In this document: positions 1 through 11,331 of the stretch, one piece after another | How positions within the stretch are numbered: the stretch's first letter is position 1 | How the letters are laid out: each line of letters begins with the position of its first letter | DNA from: Fomes fomentarius | Taxonomy: Eukaryota > Basidiomycota > Agaricomycetes > Polyporales > Polyporaceae | NCBI GenBank assembly: GCA_022606135.1 | Contig: JABYQN010000003.1 | Span: 62,001-126,000, forward strand | Direction of reading: 5' to 3' | Length of the DNA: 64,000 nt | Notes under the pieces: model-generated | The model's database searches: none | Told to the model about the DNA's origin: nothing | The model's input: the letters and a program-made list of their open reading frames with translations, nothing else | Translations under genes and position numbers: made by a program

Positions 1-1864
1 GAGATATAGACGTAGCTTATCCTCCATCATGCGCCGCCCCTGCGACCCGCGCGGTGCATCCGCGTCCATCGCCGCGAGGTACTCCTTGATGAGCGTACAG
101 GTATGCAGTGAAGAGGCCATGATGAGGACAGTGTTCGTCCCCGGAGAATCTGCTCATTGGTTAATTTCTGCCATTCAAAATGAGAGAGCGACGGACGTGA
201 AGATAGGTGCGGCTCAAGTCTAATCATCTCTTCTTCTATCTCCTGCAGGACCTCCGCAAGGAGCGACCACTTTGGCAACTCCTCTAACACGGGCTGCATC
301 CCGTCCGGCAACCAGGGTTTTCGCTTCTCCTTCTCCTTCTTGCTCGCGCCGCTTCGACTTCCGCTACCACCCGTCCGTCCCTGCACCTCTGCCTCGAGCT
401 CGTCCACAATCGCCCACTGGTAGTCATCATCCTCGACAAGATCGATAACGTCTGGGGGTGGCGCAGGTGTCTGCGCCGGGTTGGGCACAGCCGACATGAC
501 GTAGCAGCGCCGCTTCGCGTACTGAAAGATGATGTTCGCCGCGTCGGTGAGCATCCACGGTGATTGATTTTGTCGCGCGTTCCCTGATCCACTTGTTGTG
601 TTGGACGCAATCAATGTCTCCAGGTACGCGTGAAATGCGAGTGCATCGTAGCTCAATAGGTAGCTATGAGGACAGGAGCGTGATGCGTGAAGCCAAGGAC
701 GCCGAGGTGCAACGATGATGCTTACTTCAGCAGACGTCGGAGTGTGGCGAGGTCGCTCACGAGCTGCTTGGTGCGCGGCCCGACTTTATGCCACACAGGG
801 TCGAGCATACGGCGTACTATCATGTCGAAAGAGCGGAAATACGCGTTGTCGATCGTCAAGTCGTCTAAATCCAGCTGAAGTAGTAGCGATGAGAACAGCA
901 CAGCAGCATAGGGGCGAGCGAAGTTACCGTTGAATTCGCGCGTTTCAGTTCAGACAGCGTCATGGTCATACATTGGAGGATTGCATGGTGAACCTCGGAC
1001 ATGGCTTCGGACATGTCTTGATGTAACTCGACGATATCAGGACTCTTCCTGTCAAGAGACTCCTTAATCTCCGCATGAAAGCTATCACAAGTGAGCGACA
1101 GGACCGTCCTAGAGATGTGTTGACTACCTACCGCGGGTAGATGTGTACTGTACGGAGCTGGAGCTCCTTCATGATAGTCCGCAAGGGCGACATGCCGCTG
1201 GTGATGTGCTCTGGTTGGTCAGAAAAGGCTTTGAGGAAGCCGTTCTTGTTCTTCTCGCGGTATAGGCGTACAATGAATGCTTCCGCAGAAGTGGGAGTCA
1301 CTCTGACGACTAGTCATGATGCCATTGGGCTGAACAAGGATGGCTGAGCGCACCTCTCGGCATGCAGGACGAGTATGCCAGTTATGAGATGGGTGGGGAT
1401 TTCAGACGTGAGCATGTCGACGGTGAATATCTGGGATGTTATTGAGACGAGTCCGCCCTTCTTGTACAGGTCTTGCCTGCATGCGTCCAATCAGAACATC
1501 AGCTCGCGCACTCGCTCATCCAGTCACATCGTGTGTCACCTTCCACCCATACCTTATACATTCTTCCCGCGGTAGAGTATGACAGTAGGCGCACTTACCT
1601 GTCCTTCCTCCCCGTCTCGAACCCAACAATGCGCAGCCCAGGGTTTCTACAGCCCATCACCCCGAGCTCTTCTCCAATGGCGGCCTCTTCCTCAGGTGTC
1701 GCATTGACAAGAAGAACGAGGTTTTGCGGTGAATCATAGATTTGGAGCAACTTGCACACAATGCGTCGAAGGCCGAGGCCGCGAGCGAGCAGCACGAGCT
1801 CTGACGTCGCTGGGTCGTGCACTTTGTTGAGGATGGACGTGTGGAATGGGAGTAGGACAGACAT
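1..1864 (-). CDS. RAD1: XPF/Rad1 DNA-repair endonuclease, N-terminal part (runs off left edge)
   Basis: Structure-specific endonuclease of the XPF/Rad1/Rad16 family, which with ERCC1/Rad10 makes the 5' incision in nucleotide excision repair and acts in single-strand annealing. The start ATG at 1864 opens an exon ending near 1599 whose product reads SVLLPFHTSIL, then ARGLGLRRIVCKLL and PQNLVLLVNATPEEE, the typical XPF N-terminus. Downstream exons on the minus strand give the helicase-like core: LITGILVLHAER near 1380, EAFIVRLYREKNKNGFLKAF near 1230, HVDIVELHQ-type residues near 1030, and DPVWHKVGPRTKQLVSDL near 770. An acidic DLVEDDDYQW stretch with a Lys-rich linker follows around 300-450. 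At least five introns of about 50-70 bp are visible. The C-terminal nuclease (ERKxxxD) and HhH domains lie outside the window, so completeness cannot be judged. Family assignment is firm; inner exon limits are approximate. Confidence 0.93.
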
Positions 1865-2391
1865 GGTGATAATGCGCTTTCAATCACGAACACTATGTTT
1901 CAGCATGCATGCGAACGAGGAGGAAAAGAGATGACGGCCGTCTGGAGTCAAGATGTGACCGACGTTTGGCGCCCAACGCACTCACTATGATCAGTGACGT
2001 CACACAACATGGATCGGCTGAGAGCTCTAGGCCAGAATTCGCGACTGAGAACTTGAAGAGGCTTCACGCTTCAACGCGACCACTCCGACCAAGTCTGGCT
2101 TTGTTCTTTTTTTCAAACAACACTAATCCTCCGACAGAGAACCCAAAACGAAGCTGCCGGCAGGCTGAACAACTGGTATCACGGTTCAAGTTGCTCGATT
2201 GGAGCCATCAGCTTGAATCACCAAGCCATATCTACTACTAGTAGGGTCTCCTACTAGACCTCAAGCTCATGATGATGACGTCCACGGATGGCGCCGCGTC
2301 CTCTGCGCGTGCGCGACACTCCGTTCAACGCCCCACCGATGCAATCACTGGAGTCCTCCCAATGAGTCACCCTCGGACTGTGGATACCAAC
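1865..2391. other. Intergenic, XPF upstream region
   Basis: About 0.5 kb with no convincing coding signal on either strand. It must hold the XPF promoter on its left side; no clear TATA box was seen. Its right side runs into a decayed GST fragment. Confidence 0.5.
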
Positions 2392-2740
2392 TCATCCTTG
2401 ACTAGACGTTCCTTCGGGTACCTTGCCGACAGGAAGCTCACCATCGCTGACTTCTCGTTCGTCACCTGGAAACGCGGCGTGCCAGTCAACTGAGTCATCG
2501 TCAAGGGTCAAAGGTTTGAAGGGTGTCGACGTCGAGAAGTAGCATTCTGCGTTTTTTGCGTATGTGGTTGCATGTCTCTCAAATCTTAGACAAGCTGATA
2601 AAATCACATGGTGGGTAGGCTGCGATGTGAATTGGCATCGGTTCTATGTTTAGATAGCACCAGAAGCTCGGCGTTGAGCAATGACCGACGGTCAAGCAGC
2701 TGCTTGCTCTTACGGACAGCCTGTCGAAGCACTGAACGGG
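2392..2740 (+). pseudogene. Relic of a Ure2p-like GST (C-terminal half)
   Basis: The stretch reads GYLADRKLTIADFSFVTWKR, closely matching GYLVGGKLTVADLSFITWNR of the intact GST about 1.7 kb downstream. A stop follows a few codons later (near 2493). DNA similarity resumes near 2655-2725, matching the last exon of the intact gene (WHQKLVELPTVKKLLELS region) but with indels and no open frame. The first two thirds of the gene are missing. I read it as an old, partial duplicate in the same orientation as the intact GST. It should not encode a working enzyme because the glutathione-binding N-terminal domain is absent. Confidence 0.8.
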
Positions 2741-3411
2741 TCCTGTATGCAGCTGGAGAAAGACTACAGCGATCGAAACATTGCATAGAACCGGGATATA
2801 GAGCCTGTGTGCAAACGTGTGGTTATTCGGCCCGCGTTCCTGACGTAGACGTTGCACAGCCTCCTCACAAACAGGGAGCCAAGCCTGGCAATTGGACATT
2901 TCCAATTCTGCTCAGTCAGCACATCAGCGACTCTATAGACTACGAGCAATCACGCTCGACAGCGCGTAAGGTGCCCTGACTCATCGACTTCCACTGGTGA
3001 CCAAACCTCTGTACGTTGTTGACATCGCGTAGCGTCTTGTTACTCCCCTCTGCTGCAAGTTGTTGCCTCTCGCCCAAGTAGCGTGTGCCTCGACAGCCCG
3101 TCGTTGATCCAATACCCCCCTTTCGATGAGTAAGGCCATGATATTTCGTCATCTAGTATTACATCTGACACCCGCCATCGATCAGGGTTTGAGTATGGTG
3201 TATGCGATTTTGCAGGACTTTGCACGATCTAAGGCGTGGTCATGCATGTGTGTCTCGCAGACGTCGTACGGAGCTAAACAAATGTCTTCACCTCGTGATT
3301 ACTAACCATGGACGGCCTCGATGTCCTCATCGACTCTACCGCACGGATGTCGATATGAATAGAGAACACGAGATCAGTCCCACACTTTCAGCCACCTCCA
3401 GGACCCAGGGG
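2741..3411. other. Intergenic, upstream of the intact GST
   Basis: Nothing recognised apart from regulatory sequence for the downstream GST. Short frames on both strands show no family resemblance. Confidence 0.4.
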
Positions 3412-3417
3412 TATAAA
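3412..3417 (+). promoter_or_regulatory. TATA box of the Ure2p-like GST gene
   Basis: TATAAA in the context GGGGTATAAAGGCC lies 74 bp before the start codon at 3486, a spacing like that of the other TATA boxes in this window. Confidence 0.6.
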
Positions 3418-3485
3418 GGCCTAGCGTGTCTGACCGAGACGACAGCAATCCACAGCTGCACTTCACATACAAGAACTCAAGCACA

Positions 3486-4378
3486 ATGTCGCACGGCAAG
3501 CAATTCACGTTCTACACCCATGTCCGCGGGCCCAACGGCTGGTGCGTACGCTTCTCCCTCCTGTCTGTCCGCCGTGCTCTCTGACGGCCCGCAACCTCAT
3601 ACAGGAAGGTCGCGTTCGCGCTCGAAGAGCTCGGCCTCTCCTACGAACCCGTCTACCTCGTCTTCGACAAGGGTGAGCACAAGGCGCCCGAGTACACCAA
3701 GTACAATCCGAACGGACGCATCCCGACGCTCATCGACCACCACAACGGCGACTTCGTGATCTGGGAGTCGGGCGCGATCTTGCTATACCTCGTCGACAAA
3801 TACGACAAGGAGAAGAAGCTCACGGTCACGGACGAGAAGGACCGGTACTCGCTCATCCAGTGGCTCTTCTTCCAGGCGTCGGGCCAAGGGTACGTCTCCA
3901 GCCCTCCTTGCCATCCGGTCGGACGTCTCTGATCGGTAGCACAGCCCGTACTTCGGCCAGGCCTCCTGGTTCCTGCTTTTCCACCCGGAGAAGGTGCCCA
4001 GCGCCGTCGAGCGGTACCAGAAGGAGGTTCTCCGCGTCTTCTCCGTCCTCGACGGCGTCCTCGCCAAGTCTCCCTCCGGGTACCTCGTCGGCGGGAAGCT
4101 CACCGTCGCCGACCTGTCCTTCATCACGTGGAATCGCCTCGCGCTCTTGATGATCCTCAATGTCGGAGAGGGCATCGGACCGGTCGACGTCGAGAAGGAG
4201 TACCCGGCTTTCTATGCGTGCGTGGCTCTTCGAGGCTCTCGTTTGCGAGGCCGTCACCGTTGGTGTGATGCGCTGATCTGAGCGACTGTTTCTTGCATGC
4301 AGGTGGCACCAGAAGCTCGTCGAGCTCCCGACGGTCAAGAAGCTCCTTGAGCTCTCGAACAAGCTTTCGAGCCAGTGA
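3486..4378 (+). CDS. Ure2p-like glutathione S-transferase, 229 aa
   Basis: Cytosolic glutathione transferase of the fungal Ure2p-like class, expected to conjugate or reduce electrophiles with glutathione in detoxification. Four exons, 3486-3541, 3605-3889, 3945-4217 and 4303-4378, keep frame exactly. The N-terminal thioredoxin-fold domain starts QFTFYTHVRGPNGWKVAFAL. It then shows YNPNGRIPTLIDH, with the cis-Pro loop, and VIWESGAILLYLVDKY, where the ES pair contacts the glutathione gamma-glutamyl group. The all-helical C-terminal domain contains GKLTVADLSFITWNR and ends KLLELSNKLSSQ. Length is normal for the class. Two truncated relatives occur in the window (2392-2740 and 25085-25361), so this is the surviving copy of a locally duplicated gene. 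A TATA box lies 74 bp upstream. Whether the substrate is lignin-derived, as reported for wood-decay Ure2p GSTs, cannot be told from sequence. Confidence 0.93.
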
Positions 4379-4583
4379 GAGAGAGGAAGACACTGCACGG
4401 CGGTATTCTGGAATCGAGCCGTAGTGACCTCGGGTGTATTTTGTCTGGCAATTGGTGGTAACAGTGTAATGTAATAAGATCTAGGGCTATGTTGTGGTGT
4501 GTACTATGAGGGTCGCACGCTACTATATCGCGAGGTCGAATGGATAGAAATGCGGAATGATAGCGAGGAGTTGCAGACGCACC

Positions 4584-5143
4584 CTAGGAAAAGAAGAAAA
4601 TTTCAAACCAATCCGGCTTGCACCCCAGCGCATCAGCCAGTTTCTCCACATTCTCCGCAGACATCCTCTTCTTGTACGCCTCCTCCCCAAAACGGAACAA
4701 ACACAATATCTGCGCCGTATACCTTTCCGTGATAATCGGCATGGCCCGCTTGTGCCGTCTCCGCAGGACGGCGATCTGGATGTCCAGGGACTGGTCGTTC
4801 ACGATCCAACGCATGTAATCGACTGCGTACATTTGCTGCTGAGAGAAGTGGTACTTCTCGGCTTCGGGATTGACGCGCTTTGCGTACGCTTCCAGAGCGC
4901 CCTCGCGGATGTAGATTCCGTAGTAGTAGATGCCAGTAGACCTAGGCTTCCGGTACTCTTCAACCGGCGGGAACGGGAAGCAGTTGACCAGGGCAGGACG
5001 CGTCTCCGGATGTGTCTCCGAAGGAGTCTCGTCGAGCTGTCGGAAATCATGTTTATTTCAGCAAGCATCCATGAAGGTAGAAAATGGCGTACGGAAAGAG
5101 CTTCAATTTGAGCGGCGAGGCTAGAGGACATGCCACTGGCCAT
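4584..5143 (-). CDS. Hypothetical protein, 167 aa, two exons
   Basis: Exon 1 (5093-5143) encodes MASGMSSSLAAQIEALS. Exon 2 (4584-5036) encodes about 150 residues including FPPVEEYRKPRSTGIYYYG, the Tyr-rich start of the core, then VDYMRWIVNDQSLDIQIAVL, AYKKRMSAENVEKLADALG and a Phe-rich end. The 56-bp intron has a good GTACGC donor, a GCTGAA branch-like sequence and a CAG acceptor. I do not recognise the family. It is soluble, with no signal peptide or membrane segment. A start further upstream is not supported, as no in-frame ATG exists there. A degenerate duplicate of its 5' part, including promoter, intron and the FPPVEEYRK segment, lies at 9790-10078. This implies the gene is duplicable but the second copy died. 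Confidence 0.75.
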
Positions 5144-5215
5144 GATGATGGTGGTGAAATGAAACGCGTCTGCCACGTGAGCGTGTTGAAGCCCCTTCCC
5201 GGCAACGTCGGGCCG
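5144..5215 (-). promoter_or_regulatory. Promoter block with E-box, conserved in a second copy
   Basis: A CACGTG palindrome (5174-5179) sits 31 bp upstream of the start codon of the 167-aa gene. The surrounding ~75 bp is repeated with few differences at about 9990-10075, where CACGTG is at 10028-10033. CACGTG is the classic bHLH site; binding here is inference. Confidence 0.45.
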
Positions 5216-6708
5216 GTGTGAGGGCCGCCCATTCGCGCAATTCGTCCATCCGGACCTCCTCGCCCATCATTCAAATATTCACGTCTCCGGATCCCGTATA
5301 CAGCCAACCGCCATCCGAGTCCGTTCCTTCAATCCCTCCGTGAATTTTCGGACTTACCCCCTCGTACGACAACTCCTCGACGTTCCTGGCCCTCTCGACT
5401 TGGGTCTCTCTACTCCCCCCGTACGCCCCGTTGAGCTCACCCGAGCCAATCACCGATCGCGACAACGTTATGAGGTCCGCAAATAGCTCTCCTCCTAAGT
5501 TCTCACTCATTCCAGTCCTCGACATCAGTCAAGATTTCTCAAGGCTATGCCGTTTCCCGCACTTCTTTTGCCTCAATTGAGTGGTCTATATCCCGACTAT
5601 TTGAAGCACGGACATCTCGTTCCCAGCGCGTTGCTTATTACCTCCCATCCCATCGGTCTCAGTACTCGTGGCTGGAAGTCATCACGCTTAGTGTCCTTCA
5701 CCCATGTCCTGTGGTCTCCTCGTTATAACATCGCGCGAACGACCGTGATTCAAACACCATTGTCCCATGGTATTGGTATGCGTCCACGGATGTGATTTTC
5801 GCTAACGAGTAACGTAGCACGGAAGACGCTCACAAACACATCTTAAAGTCTGTGTTCTGCGATGTGTGACAGAAGGAAAGCTTCCCCTGCCAAACAATCC
5901 AGCATCGTGTCTGTTTTAATGGTCACAGTCATGCTCCGCACTGTTCAACGATCGTGTGCGTGCGGCAACTTTGTACGACCGTGGTACGCTGAACATATGC
6001 CCAGGTAGAGGACCAGGTAAAGGACAATACATCACTATTCATTCAAGTTCGTGACTTTCCTCCAGCTGTTCAGCCTATGCGTTCGACATTGACAAACGCA
6101 CGATCACGACAGTCGCGGTCATGCGCACCTCACAGCCACTGCATCCGATCCAGCTTCCAACGAGTCCCCTATCTCGATATCTATAAAGTCGCACAGTTCT
6201 CGTGTCCATCCTGTTCCACCAAGCCGCCACGTGTGGCGAGAATAATTTATAGACGTAGTCATGATCACGAGGTACGTACATCTGCCCCTCGAGCGAGTAG
6301 AACGTGCAGTTCCAGCAGTCTGTCGACCCGCAAATGTATGGACATGCCGGGGAGACCGGTCACTATACGTCGTCTGGCGAGGTCTAGGTGGTAAAATCTA
6401 TTCTACCAGCTCCCGCATGGGTGTCTACTAGTACTAGTATGAGTTCAAGACCTTGACGAAGGATCACACCACGATCGTTGCTGTCTAAACTCCATTGGGA
6501 GCTGCGCATCCTCTTGTACATATCTTCACAGGTGCACCGCTGTACGACTTCCAAGACGTGCCGGTGTAACTCGTCGCAAAACATACAACACATGATGCAT
6601 AGCGGTCAAGGGAGGCTTCCGACATACAAGAGAGACTTCCACCATACAACAATTCTGGTCCTGAGTCCGGATCCATGCTCGCTCGCTGAAGCTGCATCCT
6701 CCATTAAT
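5216..6708. other. Intergenic, no gene recognised
   Basis: About 1.5 kb. Frames up to ~100 codons exist on both strands (for example near 5547-5795 and 6077-6394), but none has conserved motifs, plausible splice partners or family resemblance. Confidence 0.4.
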
Positions 6709-8388
6709 CTAGACAATCTCGATGACTTGTCTCTTAGCTACACTGTTTCCGTCGATTGACTCTTCCTCTGCCAATTCCAAGATCGACGGCCCCCGTCCCC
6801 GCGAAAGCGTCATCATCGGGTAACTTGTACCATCTCGGAGCAACTCGGCATGAGTTTCGCGCCGTCGAGCAACGAGTGCAGAGGAAGCAGGCATGGAGAC
6901 CGAGACGCTCGTTCCCGGAGGCTTCTTGAGTGCGACCATGACGATAATCGCCATGGGATATATGGCCTTAACGGAGGGCGCAAAAGAGAGAGACAGACAT
7001 CATTGAATGAAATGGAGATGCGAGTCTGGATACGCACGATGATGGGGATCAGGGCTCCGCTGACAAAGTAACTCATCACTGTCCAAAAGGTGACAGGCAC
7101 ATCTTTCCAGTAATCGATGTCGACGACATCCTCGTATATCGTGTATACGTTCGTCCCCAACTGGTATATTGAGACCAAAAGCTATAGGCAGAGAATTCAA
7201 TTAGTACGACCACGCGCTCGGATCAGCTTATAGAAGTACTCACCCATATTGCGCAGTAGATCAGCCCTGATTCTACGAGCAGGGCCAGAGTTTTCAGAAC
7301 CTGAGTGGCTCTCCTTTCTCTACTAGCACCCATGTTGCGCAACTTCACATGAGCACTGTGGGTTCAAACGGTAGATGTCATTTGTCAAGGGATTACACTG
7401 GGGATGTCGAAGCGAGACACATACCGGGCTTTGTACAATGTCAATGCCACTGTGATGATGTTACTCAGGAGAGTCAAGACTGACGCCGACGCTCCTAGCA
7501 TTGTGCCCGAGAAGAGCTGGCCGGGGTGGTACCCAGGTGCTGACAAGTGGGCCGTACTAGGACCACATGCATTGCATGTATCGGCGACACTGGTAGCTAC
7601 ATAAGCAATGGGCACATCAGCAGACTTTCCGACTGCTTGGAACTGATAGCCAGAGCTTGCATCAACGACTCACCAAATGTAGAAGAAAGAACCATGAAAC
7701 ACACAAAATGGATGGCATATCTTGACCGTCCAGTCCACTGGCAGAGCACTGACGCACGCCACCACACTATAGCATCTCCAACTATTATCTGCACGCGGAA
7801 AGTGTGGGGGTAATCTCGGTCAACGGGGGCAGAGTGAACTCGGAGGAATGACGTACATTCATAGTCAATGATGCAGTCTGCAAACATCCCACATCCTTTG
7901 TTTCAGATCTCCAGGAACGGTATGCAGATTCATCATTGCATATGTAGGCCTTCCACCCACTGGTGCGTATCATCACTAAGATCGTGTCGAGTGATGCTAC
8001 CCAGAATATTGTTGTAGAAGTGTAGAGAACCACTGTTGCGCAGAGCTGCAGCTGAATCGCCCGATGGCGGAGTCTGCTGGAGAGAAATCCATGACTTGAC
8101 GATCAGTGTCACGGACAAATGGCCAAAGGGATGCTGTATACCCTGCAGATATCAAAATGTACGTGGATGTGAGTGCAAGACTGGTAACAATGCCTTCAGA
8201 AATAGTAGAAAAGAAAAAGGAGTTGAAGTCATTAACTAGACGCCATGTCGAGAAGAAATTTGCGGCGTACCGAAGAGGACAGTTGACAATAAGGCGTATA
8301 CGAGGGCCTGTGTCACAGCAGAGGTGTATACCAGTATAAAATCTACTAACTGCTCGGAGTCTGGTAGCTGGCACAAAACAAGTGACAT
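6709..8388 (-). CDS. Agaricomycete multi-pass membrane protein, 402 aa, eight exons
   Basis: Member of a large basidiomycete family of seven-helix-like integral membrane proteins without assigned function. Exons 8271-8388, 8142-8193, 7857-8094, 7674-7788, 7425-7596, 7244-7355, 7038-7181 and 6709-6966 join in frame with GT-AG introns. Membrane stretches include LVDFILVYTSAVTQALVYAL, VTSLALTSTYILISA, TSTTIFWVASLDTILVMI, SVLTLLSNIITVALTLYKA, LALLVESGLIYCAIWLL and TVMSYFVSGALIPII. The family hallmark VGDAIVWWRASVL is in exon 4, and RRATQVLKTLALLVESG precedes a late helix. The C-terminal ~75 residues are hydrophilic and cytosolic-like, ending RQVIEIV. A receptor-like role has been proposed for similar proteins on topology alone; I see nothing that settles it. 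The many small exons all splice cleanly, which argues for an active gene. Confidence 0.85.
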
Positions 8389-9789
8389 AACAAAAATTGG
8401 CAAGGTAGGGGAGTAGAGGGAAACGAGTGTCTCGCGATGGAGTCGAATGATGTTATTATATGCGAAAACTGGCAGACTAGGCCATCACGCTCGTCACTTC
8501 AAGGAATGGGCTATCTCGGGCTAGTATGCATCCACCTCAAACTTAGTTCGAAGGAGCCAACTGTCAGGATTGTGTCCTAGGAATTGACTTTGACAGTTCG
8601 GCGGGCTCTAGATGTTCGACCGTAGGCAGGGCTTGTCACCCTCGTAAGAAACTCAGTCAATGATATGCTACATACCATTCTTCCCACACCACCTACCTCT
8701 ATTGCTTGATTCAGTCAACGATGACGTTTGATGCTCACAAAGAGCGAATACACCGTGACGTACAGAGGTATATCGTGCTACATCCACCATGAGACCTTGA
8801 CCCCCGGAGTGAGTACAGCCCTTCACTCAGGAAGCCTGTTCTCACATCCAACATCATTACTTTTGATATGGTGAGATAGGGTGACATCCTCAATTGACGA
8901 CTGAGAGTTTGCAAACGGAGAACCCAGCTGCAGCGTGTTATTGCACATGCCCGTCTGGAGCATCCTAGTGTCAATCTTGGTTCCTGACAGACCGCAGCCC
9001 TCGGGAGCGGTGACGCTGTCCAAGCCAGGAGGAGGAATATCCGAACATGGAGTCGGCGGTGCTGCACCTGCACCTGCACCTGCAGGCAGTACCATATCAC
9101 TGGCATTGCGCGTCCAGTGAGTCGTGGAATAGGAATAGGTTCTGTCTAACGGACGGATCTGATCTGCTATCGGTCTTGAAGGAGAAACACCACTTCTTTT
9201 TCTCTGGGTTACTTCTCTGGCCATTCTCCTTCCCATCACAGTCGACGGTTAGTTATGCATCTTCTCCGAGTCTATTCTCTCCTACCTCACGTCTCTCATG
9301 CGCGCGTGTTCTTTGCTGTGGTTGGGCTCTTGCACTGGCAGCTCTACAAGACGAACAGGAAAGCGGGTCCTCCCGGAAGTAGCGGCGTCCGTTGGAGAAG
9401 GTCTAAACCCAAAGTATCCACGTAACGCTAGAGTTCGAATGACAAGTGACGATGCCTATCACCGCAATGGAGGGACAGGCGTCAAGGTTAGCCTGTTCGG
9501 AGGGGGAGGGGCAGAGTGCTAGACCTGGAGCTGGCTCTCAGCGCTCAGCGTTGACAGACTCATGCTCGCCGCGTCTCCGGCTCACTCTGTCACTCCACTC
9601 CTCGCTCCCGTAAGCTTGTTCCTCACTGCCTCCGAGTCATTCCTGTCTTATCCCTAACCCTCTTCCTCTCGGCACAGGCAACAAGCGACTATGAGCCGAT
9701 CCACGCTGGTTCCGTTCTCCCAGATCTCATCTTGTGTTCACTGTACAAGTGTGCTCAATTTTGCTCATCTGCCACGAGTCCAATCGAGT
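8389..9789. other. Intergenic, with a short CTGCAC hexamer repeat
   Basis: About 1.4 kb. A minus-strand frame at 8823-9239 is long but lacks recognisable motifs and probably reflects chance. Four tandem CTGCAC-type hexamers occupy about 9062-9085. A plus-strand frame near 9300-9420 has a hydrophobic run followed by Pro/Gly, reminiscent of a P450 N-terminus, but nothing follows it. Confidence 0.4.
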
Positions 9790-10078
9790 AGTAGTAGTGG
9801 AGCTTCCGGTACTCTTCAACCGGCGGGAACGGTGAAGCCTCAGTCGACCTGCGCAAGACGCGTCTCCATAGGAGTCTGGTTGAGCTGTCGGAAATCATGT
9901 TTACTTCAGCAAGCATCCATAAAGGTGTAGAAGATGACAATGGGGCCTTGAGCGCAGAGCTCGCGTCTCAGCGGGGAGGTCGGAGGAACATCCATCATCA
10001 TGGTGGTGAAATGAAACGCGTCTCTGCCACGTGAGCGTGTTTGAGCCCCTTCCCAGCGATTTCGGGCCGGTGTGAGGA
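9790..10078 (-). pseudogene. Decayed partial copy of the 167-aa gene and its promoter
   Basis: This block matches 4945-5215 in order: the FPPVEEYRK segment, the first intron with the same CAAGCATCCAT stretch, the start region and the CACGTG promoter block. Small deletions and frame changes interrupt the coding part, and the 3' 100 codons are missing. The duplicate keeps the same orientation as its source. It stops sharply at about 10078, where a truncated membrane-protein gene begins, so this point is a rearrangement breakpoint. Confidence 0.75.
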
Positions 10079-10706
10079 CAACGTTAACGGCAATCTCAAA
10101 GGTTGTCCGAGTCGGGCGCAGATGGTCTACCTGGCAGTCCAACGCTCCCTGCGCTCTCTCAAGGTGAAGCAGCTCTCCTACTGGAAGCTCATGCTCCGCG
10201 ATGGTCTCAATCTCTACGGCGCGATTTGGGTCGTGAATATGGTCAACATGCTCTTCTGGTTCATCATCACCCCTACAGGCCCTAACGATCCCGTCCGCAC
10301 CATCGTCACGAGCATGGCAGCTGTTCTCACCGCGTCCATGACGATGCGTATTATCCTTGCTGTCCGTGGCTCCCTCGTTTCTGGCGGTTCCTTCGCTGTC
10401 TCCTCGACCAGCCAACCAAGCCGCTCGGGCAACACGACGCACGTTATTTCTGCAAGCCGCGGTGCGCCCGGTGCGCCGCCCAACCCTGTGCTGTCGCTCG
10501 GTGCCGCGCGCGACCAAGCTGCATACGCGGTGCCACTCCAAGCGGGCGACAAGGCGGCAGACTGGGACGGCAAGAGCTCAGTTGGCGGGCGCGACCAGAA
10601 AGGCGACATATATATTCCCGTCGAGAGCAACGGCGCTGACAACGGGGTTCATGTCACGGTCGAGAGCGAGACTGACTTCGGCAGCTTCCCGAAGGAGAAG
10701 AATTGA
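10079..10706 (+). pseudogene. 5'-truncated multi-pass membrane protein (DUF6533-like C-terminal part)
   Basis: The open frame carries the last third of another common basidiomycete membrane-protein family. It reads QLSYWKLMLRDGLNLYGAIW, a typical RDG-x-x-Y segment entering a helix, then VNMVNMLFWFII and a last helix TSMAAVLTASMTMRIILAV. A hydrophilic tail rich in Ser, Gly and Asp follows, ending FGSFPKEKN. The four or five upstream helices are absent; upstream sequence belongs to the duplicated promoter block of another gene. An acceptor-like CAG near 10137 fits the expected start of the last exon. The frame is intact over about 190 codons, so truncation may be recent, or the fragment may be expressed from the transplanted promoter. 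Confidence 0.7.
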
Positions 10707-11331
10707 GCCGGCGAACTGCTCGCGTTACGTTTGCCTCGTGCACTCTCATAGCCAGTGTCGGCGGCGGCGGCGGAAGAAAAGGCGGAATGTGTGCTTCGTT
10801 ACTCTATTTATTCACGTCTCACCCCCTCGTGACTCATCCCTTCTGACCCTTCTCGTCCGTCCTTGCTCCATGGAATGTCTATTGTCTGCTACCTCGCAGT
10901 ATGCGTCGCCGCGTATACGAATTTACACACTGTTGTGTTGCTCCGTGTCTCCTCGTAGTCTTATATGTTCCGTTATATCCTCCCTCTCCAGGCCCAATAA
11001 CCACTCTCGCCTATGTCTGACAACCCCACCAACAAAGTCGAGTCCCCGCGTAGATAGGGAATTCATCACGATCCTCGGACGTGCCTTCGCAGATGGGCGA
11101 CTGCCTTTCACAGCCCTTCAGTACTGATACATCCGAACCTCAACCAGACAGCCGACTGACACTGACGTCAGCAGAGCACACAGCGCGCACACAACACAAG
11201 GGTATGTCCGTCGAGAATCAAGTACGTATCTACCATACCACATAAAGGCGAGAAGCCGTACGACACCGACTGCTGCACTCTAACACCTCCACCTCCCTCC
11301 CCTTCCTTCTCTCTCCACATCGCACACGCAG
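10707..11331. other. Intergenic between converging 3' ends
   Basis: A plus-strand frame continues through much of this stretch in another phase but has no motif and is probably non-coding. The region holds the 3' flanks of the truncated membrane protein and of the phosphate carrier. Confidence 0.4.

Noticed and set aside
8823..9239. 138-codon minus-strand frame upstream of the multi-pass membrane protein
   Set aside because: Contains a simple CTGCAC repeat and has no conserved motif or splice continuation.
9240..9420. Possible P450 N-terminal anchor on the plus strand
   Set aside because: A hydrophobic run and a Pro/Gly stretch only; no ExxR or heme-binding segment anywhere downstream.
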